Shown in pieces: positions 57,401 to 64,000 of a stretch of 64,000 nt of DNA (the stretch's first letter is position 1; the number at the start of each line of letters is the position of its first letter). The position numbers and the translations under genes are program-made. The stretch covers positions 5,580,001-5,644,000 of the forward strand of contig JBHGNT010000006.1 in assembly GCA_043228905.1 (NCBI GenBank), given 5' to 3'. The notes beneath the pieces were generated by a model. The model ran no database searches, was not told the origin of the DNA, and saw only the letters and a list, made by a program, of their open reading frames with translations. This DNA comes from Azolla caroliniana (Eukaryota > Polypodiophyta).

Positions 57401-58434
57401 CAGTGTTGCGAGTTGCCGACTCGAACTGAGTCGGAGTGACGGATCGTATATTGCCGAAATTGGGATCGATGAGGAGTCACGTGAAATGACGCGCCCGAAT
57501 CTAAGAGCCATGTGCTCGATTCTTCAATCGTGAGCAGAACTTCTGATCCGACTGGATTTTCGATTGATAGTATATTCGGGTCGTTTGGTAGCACATCAGC
57601 TGAGAAGCTGACGTAATTGATCTCCTCATGCCGGCCACTCTTCTTGTCTGATTTCTGACACTTGTCGTTCTTGTTCTTGAGTGCGCGACAGTCGGCTTTG
57701 ATGTGTCCGGGTTTCTTGCAATAGTTGCAGATTCGATTATCCCGTGACTGGCTCCGTCTTCGCTGATTGTTCGGCTGCCGTGAGGAATCTCTTCCTCGTA
57801 TGTTCGATCGGTCTGTCGAACCTTGTACTACATAAGCGTCGTCTGTTGAGTCTTTGGCGAAAGACTTTCTCCGAGCTGCTTCGGTCAGAATTGCGCTCGT
57901 GACTTCGGAGTATTTAACAGCCGTGGTTGACGCGTTGCACACGGTTGTGACGAAAGTTTCCCATGATGAGGGAAGGCTGCTCATGAGTATCATTGCTCTG
58001 AGTTCATCCTCGATTGCCGTCCCCTGAGATGAGATTTGGGAGCTTATGCTTTCGTACTCATTGAGATGTGCTTGAACCGAATCTGATTCTTTCATCCTCA
58101 AGTTGTAGAGGCGCCGGATCAGGAACATCTTCGTTGCAGCGACCTTCTTTTCGTAGGTGTCCGACAGTGTTTTCCACAGTTCGAATGCTGTCGTACACGA
58201 TTGCACCGTAAAGTATACCGATTCCGATAGGTGCATCCGAATCGTGGCGCGGACGATTCTGTCCAGCTTCTGCCACTCAATTGGTTTGTATTCTTCTGGA
58301 GGTGCTTCACTTTCGATGGGATCGATTTGCCCCTTGACTATGAGATAGTCTTGCATTTGCTCCTTCCAGAAGTTGAAGTTCGATCCATCGAACTTTCGTA
58401 GACTCATTTCTGACGAGCCGGATGTTGATGTCAT
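54403..58434 (-). pseudogene. Copia gag-pol polyprotein with two nonsense codons
   Basis: One frame runs from ATG at 58434 to TAG at 54403 and is stopped at 55648-55650 (TAG, before LDVKTAFLHG in RT) and 54751-54753 (TGA, just before TTEAEY in RNase H). Gag spans about residues 1-230, with a CCHC knuckle at 236-249 (CNYCKKPGHIKADC). Protease has DSGAS at 312. Integrase shows HRRLGHLS, CEHCQYGKQ, the DxVCGP region, FRTDNGGEF and SPEQNGTAERMNRT. RT has WVYRLK and YVDDMLISGR, and RNase H reads VYSDSQGAVAL. There are no frameshifts, and both lesions look like single-base changes. Known biology: gag-pol is cleaved by its protease to give the particle, integrase and RT. Confidence 0.95.
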
Positions 58435-58955
58435 GACTCTGCCCTAAGTCGGCTACGAACTTTGGTGAAGTGCAGCGGTTTGGCCCACTCAGTGTCGTTC
58501 TAGCCGAAGTTGGACACAAGTGATGTTGATTACGGAGAATCGGGGATTTGGTTCGGATTGACTACCGACAACTGTCTTAGTCGAGTTGAACCTAGATTTG
58601 GCGATCCGACAGTACTTCAAGCCGATTCGGTTTCGGTTGACTGCAACGGTGAGAGCAATGGAACCGACTGGTCCTTCCGATTATTGTCCAATCGAATGAA
58701 ACGCGAACTGGGGTTGTCCTTGAAGTCGTCGTTGTGCAGGAAGCCCACCTCAAGCAGTTACGATCAAGGAAGTAGAGTACAGCTGACTGGCTTACTCCGA
58801 GTGATGATCTAACGCAGCGAGATTCAAGCTTGTGTTTGCCTACTTTCTTCTCTGTTTCTTCGAATGACGCAAGAAACCGAATGCTTTGCAGACTAGGATG
58901 AAGCAAAAGGCCGAATATTGTGCAGGCTGTGATGACGGCCGACAGCGGGTTGAGG

Positions 58956-58973
58956 GACCAGGCTCTGATACCA
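58956..58973 (-). promoter_or_regulatory. Primer-binding site of the Copia element
   Basis: Two bases inside the 5' LTR the minus strand reads TGGTATCAGAGC, the standard plant Copia site complementary to the 3' end of initiator tRNA-Met. Confidence 0.9.
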
Positions 58974-58975
58974 TA

Positions 58976-59277
58976 TGTAGAAGACAAGGCCGTCAATGCG
59001 GAAGATCAAGTAGCATTCGATTGGGGTTGAGTACCTGCGTATGACAGTTTCCAAGATCGTGCACAGAGATAGAGAGAGAGAGAGAGAGGAGGCACACAAG
59101 ACTCTTCCTATTCAATAGAAACAATAATACAACCAACCTTACAAAAAGGTTACTAGGTCACTTTATATAGTGACCGACTTAGGGCAACTACCATTTATGC
59201 TAATTACACAAATGGTCCAAACTTGAGCTATACAAAGGGATAGTGTGAATACGTCCATTATACACTTGTATTCGACA
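58976..59277 (-). repeat. 5' LTR of the Copia element
   Basis: 302 bp, partner of 53907-54208, with the same TATA box in element orientation. About 540 bases separate it from the gag start. Confidence 0.95.
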
Positions 59278-59540
59278 TCTATCTCCTCTTGGGACTGTCC
59301 CCATACAACATAGTTGCAAAAATTGCCAAATCAACTTCCCTTCATCCTACAGAGTTGTTGTGTTACCCCACCCCATGAAGTCCATCAAACTAGAACCCAT
59401 TTGTCATGGTCCAATTAAACCACATCCCCCAATTCCTAAGGTAGTCAAACACGACCTTACATGATGGTTCGGGCATGTCTTTATCGTCATCAATAAAAAC
59501 CCACTTAAAAGGTGACAAAATATTTCTTGTTATCGATGCC

Positions 59541-59826
59541 CAAATTTGTGATATAACCACCTAAATGGCTTTAGCAACCAGATATCGAATGAACCTCTGT
59601 CTGGCATCTTCATCAGCCGGACACACACACTATCTCTCTGTCTCTCTCTCTCATCTTTTAACAAGAATACTCGAAGTTTCACAAATTTGTGATATAACCA
59701 CCCAAATGCCTTTAGCAACCAGATATCTAATGAACCTATGTCTGGAATCTTCATCAGCCGGAAACACACACTATTTCTCTGTCTCTCTCTCTCTCATCTT
59801 TTAACAAGAATACTCAAAGTTTCACA
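59541..59826 (+). repeat. 141-bp tandem duplication
   Basis: Two copies offset by 141 bp (59541-59681, 59682-59826) share AAATTTGTGATATAACCACC, TTTAGCAACCAGATATC, ATCTTCATCAGCCGGA and TTTTAACAAGAATACTC, with few substitutions and each with an internal CT run. Confidence 0.9.
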
Positions 59827-59879
59827 AGGAGAAGTGGCGATAGAAAATATAGATTGTTAGATATTGTGCCAATCATGTG

Positions 59880-60960
59880 ACCTCAATCCATAGATGTGGA
59901 GTAGCTTTCCAAAGAGTAAGAAATTGATGGCGTTGAGTCGCTTTAGCTTCAAAATCTCACTAGGACCAATCTTGTTGTCCTTTTTAGGTATGGATCATTT
60001 CCAACCAAATATTACGTATCATTTCAACTGGTGAGGCTCTAACTTGATGGAGAATGAAAGGGCAAGGAGCCTTCCAAATGTAATATATAATGACACAAGT
60101 AGTGCATACGCCCAACTTATGAAATCCTGTGCCAATAGGCAACTTGAAGGCTCGATGCACAAGTAATCACTGCACATGAAGTATGTGTCGTGGTTGTTTT
60201 CTTTCTGATAACGTTAATCCAAAACTTAGCAAGAAACTTTGGAGTAATACCTTGTTGACTCCAATATTGAAATGCAATTGGTAAAACATCCCGTCCACAA
60301 GACAAAATACATCTTCCCAATCGCAAAGAATATTGGGAAAAATTAAAGTTATGACCAATAGATGGGTTTGCTCACAAATAGTTAGTTGGGTTCCATGCTA
60401 ATCTGAACAAAGGTGTTTACTTAACACCCACAACTTCCAATGTGACTTTATGATTAGTGTACCATTTGCGATCAACATATCCTATTACCCTTATTTTGTG
60501 TTCCATAACATAAGGATAACCGATTACCATTTCCTGCGATGGAGACAATTGACTTGCATTATCCACATCAAAACAACGAAAGGTCTTATCCTTCAAATGT
60601 CCTTTTATAGTCAAGAGTACTTCCAAGCTTGAAGAATCACCTACCCATGTGAGGTGAGAGCTAGTGGATGGTATAGTGGCTCTGTCCATAACTTCTTGAA
60701 TTTGTTAAAACATTATTTGTCCTCCATGAATCTTGGCTAGTAGATGCTTTTGTTCCTCCCAAAATCGTGATAAAAAAATCCACTAGGTCTTCCATGAGTT
60801 TGCAAGACCTACCATTTTGCCCCCACGCAAACCAATGTCTACAACTAAGCACTAAACCATCTGATGTGGTAAAATGTGGGTTCCATAATAGCGCAATGTG
60901 GAGCAATCCAAGTAAGACTTGTTTCCATGCAAAAAAATAAAATCCAATAGATCTATCCTC
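59880..60960 (-). pseudogene. Decayed L1-type LINE ORF2 C-terminus
   Basis: Minus-strand fragments track the 3' third of the intact LINE ORF2. 60417-60689 includes KIRVIGYVDRKWYTNHKVTL, corresponding to the region before the zinc finger. 60117-60358 covers the linker. About 60000-60115 reads IIYYIWKAPCPFILHQVRAS followed by PVEMIRNIW, matching the terminal TLWYIWKARCLKVF block. Stops and frameshifts are frequent, so this is an old copy. Confidence 0.7.
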
Positions 60961-63018
60961 CCATACATGAGATGATGATATTCTGAAATTTTCCCTAAAT
61001 ATCTAACTTCCATCCTTTGACAAGGGAGCACCTAACTGGAGGAAATAATTCAGAACAACGATTAAGTAGCAATACTCTCCATGCTTTCTAACGGAGTAAA
61101 TTCTCTAATAATCAATTTTACTAAGTATAGTTATTAGTTGTAGTACGTTATCTTTTTAAATCCCTTACACGCATCATAAACTATAGTATATATGTATGTT
61201 AGGCAACTACTAAGCATAAAATTATAAATTCTCCTCCCCTTACAAAAGGGCTCATAATGTATATAAATGTGTATAGGAGGTTATATCGAAGTAATCCTCC
61301 CATCCCAAAAATTATATAATTGGGCATAAATAAGCAATAACGATAATTGGTATTATTTTTATACCAATTTAACAATTTCAAATTAGATAAAACTAATTGA
61401 AATTAGAAGTATGAATATATATGTTTGGATAATAAAGCATTTGTGATATGATTATGGCTATACTAAATGAGATGTTCATGTGAGTTGTAGACCACGGTGG
61501 CATTTGCATGAAAGACAAAAAGCATAGTTGTGCCCATTTACCATTAAATAGTGTGTTATATGAATGTACTTTTTTCCTTGTTATAGTAGTATCCATAGTT
61601 TCTTTAGAATGTTTCGGATAGGACTCTAACATAAGAACAATCATTGAGGACAAGTCACAATAGCACCTATGGCTATATCAAGGAATGTATATCTGTCCTT
61701 GGTATAATAGTCATCCATAGTTTCTTTAGAAGGTTTTGGATAGGACTCTAAGATACGAATACTCATTAAGAACAATAAAACTCATGGCAATGTGTATAGT
61801 TTTAGATGTGGATGGAATCTACCGAAGAAAATAAGTTGTATTCTTTGTTCTCATAATGATTATTGTAGTTATTGCCAAATATAAAATTGTTGGAAAATAT
61901 TAAGACTAGGGAAGCCCCAACTCAAAGCTTGCCAAAACTAGATAAGAAATTATAGTTATTGTTTTGTCCTCATGCCATATTCCAACACAAACCGACATAA
62001 TGTTAGGCTCATTTATGTTGAGTCTCTTCCTCATGTATTTGTCTCTTCGGATGTCCAGTTCTCTCAACTCTTAGTTATATTGTTAATGTTTATAATAAAC
62101 TCTCTCTTTTTCAAATAGTTTATTATGTGACATGGCTTACGAATATTAGCATTGCAATCTAGAAATATTTTTTTCTACAATGATGGAGCTCTGATTTGAA
62201 GGACCAATTTTGAAGGAAGAACCAATTTTGCATGTCCATGAAGATACGAAGGATGCATTGTTCCGCACATCGATAGAACAATAACATCTCAAAATTCTAC
62301 AACTTGGGAATCTTCAACATTATGAGTTTTTGTATGTTTGTGTGGAAAGTTAAAAGCTAGCATCCCCAAATTCTAATAAAAGTCAAAGAAAGAGGAAATA
62401 TCATATCATAGATTATTTGACTAAATAAGGATTTTTGCACCACATTGTATAAGTTGTAATCATGGTCTCAATACAGACAAATCTTATAGCTTTTGAATTA
62501 CCATAAGAGTCTCGGTGTGAGGCCTTTCATATCATTGAGCCATTTACATTATTCCTCCATCTAGAAGAAGCTTCTTTGCATTGATAAGCATTACAAGATG
62601 TGTGTGTGTGTGGCATGGATGTAGTATTGCAACTATTATTTACACAAGTCACTTCCTACAAACCACTAAAAGATGGTTTGGTGTTTAAAGTGCACTTAAA
62701 AAGCACTGCATTTTTCACACGGGATGTTAGTGAACTTTGACAATTCTAGGAGGAGGACGAACCCGGGGTCAACCTCAATAAGATGTTGCAAGAAAGTCGG
62801 GCGCAATAAACAAGTCGATATTTATACTTTAGCGACTTGTTCTTTTCATGGCTAAGTGCAAACGAGGCTACGCAAGAAAACACTACATGATGTTCTTGTC
62901 TTTCTAGGGGAAGGAGTGGAGAAGGGAGTAGGTTTGTACATTTCATTGTGGAAAAAGTTCCCTTCAATGTGGAAAATGTACGAATCTAAGACATGGACTT
63001 ATTATCTTTTGGGATGGT
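60961..63018. other. No gene recognised
   Basis: AT-rich. A 121-bp imperfect tandem duplication sits at about 61575-61780 (shared ATCCATAGTTTCTTTAGAA and GGATAGGACTCTAA). Nothing else is supportable. Confidence 0.55.
61575..61780 (+). repeat. 121-bp tandem duplication
   Basis: Copies start at 61575 and 61696 and share TCCTTG(T/G)TATA, ATCCATAGTTTCTTTAGAA and GGATAGGACTCTAA. Confidence 0.8.
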
Positions 63019-63064
63019 ACATGTGTTGAAAAGTGATGCTCAAGGAGTAATGTTGGCCTTAAGA

Positions 63065-63097
<33 letters not shown>

Positions 63098-63254
63098 GTG
63101 TGCGTATTTATGTGTAAATTTCTTGTGGAAACCCCAATGGCAAAACGAGTAATTCTCTAGAGTTATTGATGATATAGCAATTGAACTTGGTCCTATCATT
63201 ACATGTGTTAAAAAGTGGTGCTCATGAGTTCATATTGGCCTTAAGGGTTGTGTG

Positions 63255-63302
<48 letters not shown>

Positions 63303-63545
63303 TGGTGGGTGCATTTATGTGTAATTCATGTACAAATCTCAATGGCATGGCGAGTAAATCTCTGGAGGGATTGATGGTATAGCTATTCATGTGTCAAAAG
63401 GAGATGCTCATGAGTTCATGGTGGCCTTAAGATGTGTGTGCATGTGTGCGCACGCACCAGTGCATCTGTGCGTGTAATTCCTATGGAAATCCCAATGGCA
63501 TGTCAAGTAATTCTCTAGAGGTATTGACAATAAAGCTTTTCAACT
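63019..63545 (+). repeat. About 185-bp tandem repeat with TG microsatellites
   Basis: Three imperfect units start near 63019, 63201 and 63387. Each has a GTGATGCTCA-type start, GGCCTTAAG, a variable TG run, GTGTAA(A)TT and AATGGCA(T/A)G with AGTAA(T/A)TCTCT. TG length differs sharply between units (longest at about 63257-63300). Confidence 0.88.
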
Positions 63546-64000
63546 TGTTCATATCATTAGAGGGAAAAAACTAAGGCACGAAAGAGAAAGGAGGCCCAAA
63601 GGAAACGATGATAAGAAAAGGTCACTTTAGAATGAAGGAGACTAGGGGTAATGATTAAAGAAATAATCGGCGAAATATTCTTTGCCTTTTGGATCAATAT
63701 TTGTTAGAAATGAAGCGGGGATCAATTATATGTAAGGGAGTGGGGGGGCCACAAAGCAAAGACTACCGCAATATGAAGGCAAAGGTGTGAGAAGTATTAC
63801 AAAAAGAATCATGAATTGGTTAAGGATTCAAAGGCTAAGATATCTTCCAAAAGGATATTATCGTCTCCAATGAACACGAAAAAACATATAGTAAGGGATT
63901 CAACACCCATCCCCCTTTCAAGCTTCGTTTCTCTTCATAGTGTTTGTGTGAGTTGAGGTTATGTCACATGTGATCGACAAACATTACTAATCGCAACTCT
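63546..64000. other. No gene recognised
   Basis: No coding or repeat structure that I can name up to the window end. Confidence 0.5.

Larger units (their letters stand above)
53907..59277 (-). mobile_element. Young Copia LTR retrotransposon, full length
   Basis: A 5.37-kb element on the minus strand with two 302-bp LTRs, a TCTAT duplication at 53902-53906 and 59278-59282, a primer-binding site, a purine-rich tract and gag-pol order GAG-PR-INT-RT-RNaseH, which defines Copia. By eye the LTRs differ at two positions (under 1%), so insertion was recent. The coding frame has two nonsense codons, so this copy cannot make full Pol without readthrough. A solo LTR of a sister family is at 8388-8750. 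Confidence 0.96.

Overview
The window is nuclear DNA of a land plant. It holds a few intron-rich host genes (GT-AG introns plus one GC-AG intron) in AT-rich intergenic DNA full of retrotransposons, DNA transposons and satellite-like arrays. The genes are conserved plant types: MSI4/FVE, an FBP7/FBXO9-type F-box protein, an ACOT9-type acyl-CoA thioesterase and a C3HC4 RING protein. The long introns, repeat content and an unfamiliar LINE lineage make me lean to a non-flowering land plant with a large genome, but the sequence alone does not settle this.

Layout. 0.7-1.8 kb: a possible small DNA transposon with A+T-rich minisatellites. 3.0-6.0 kb (minus): the 5' part of a mitochondrial-type acyl-CoA thioesterase gene; its 3' exons were not found. 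7.0-9.3 kb: a decayed plant L1 LINE split by a perfect 76-bp-arm foldback element and a solo Copia LTR. 11.2-18.2 kb (plus): a complete 15-exon MSI4/FVE-like gene (457 aa). 20.4-21.7 kb: a tandem duplication interrupted by a 518-bp solo LTR. 23.4-26.8 kb (plus): a 7-exon RING gene (635 aa) with a duplicated exon and a strong intronic hairpin. 28.6-28.8 kb: a 34-bp minisatellite. 30.5-36.5 kb (plus): a 10-exon F-box gene (313 aa).

40.0-46.5 kb: a structurally complete L1-type LINE with a 15-bp target-site duplication, poly(A) tail, two tandem 5' monomers and intact ORF1 and ORF2 overlapping by ATGA. 47.5-52.6 kb: a hAT-like non-autonomous transposon (8-bp TSD, TAGGG termini) hosting a second, unrelated LINE. 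That LINE's ORF1 and ORF2 lie in one frame, separated only by UGA followed by CGG, a known leaky-stop context. 53.9-59.3 kb (minus): a young Copia element with 302-bp LTRs differing at two sites, a 5-bp TSD, and a gag-pol frame broken by two nonsense codons. 59.5-64 kb: tandem repeats, another decayed LINE 3' end and TG-rich repeats.

The host genes look unrelated: chromatin/histone binding, two ubiquitin-ligase components and lipid thioester hydrolysis. The main biological interest is the retroelement cluster, where two LINE lineages seem to couple ORF1 to ORF2 in different ways.
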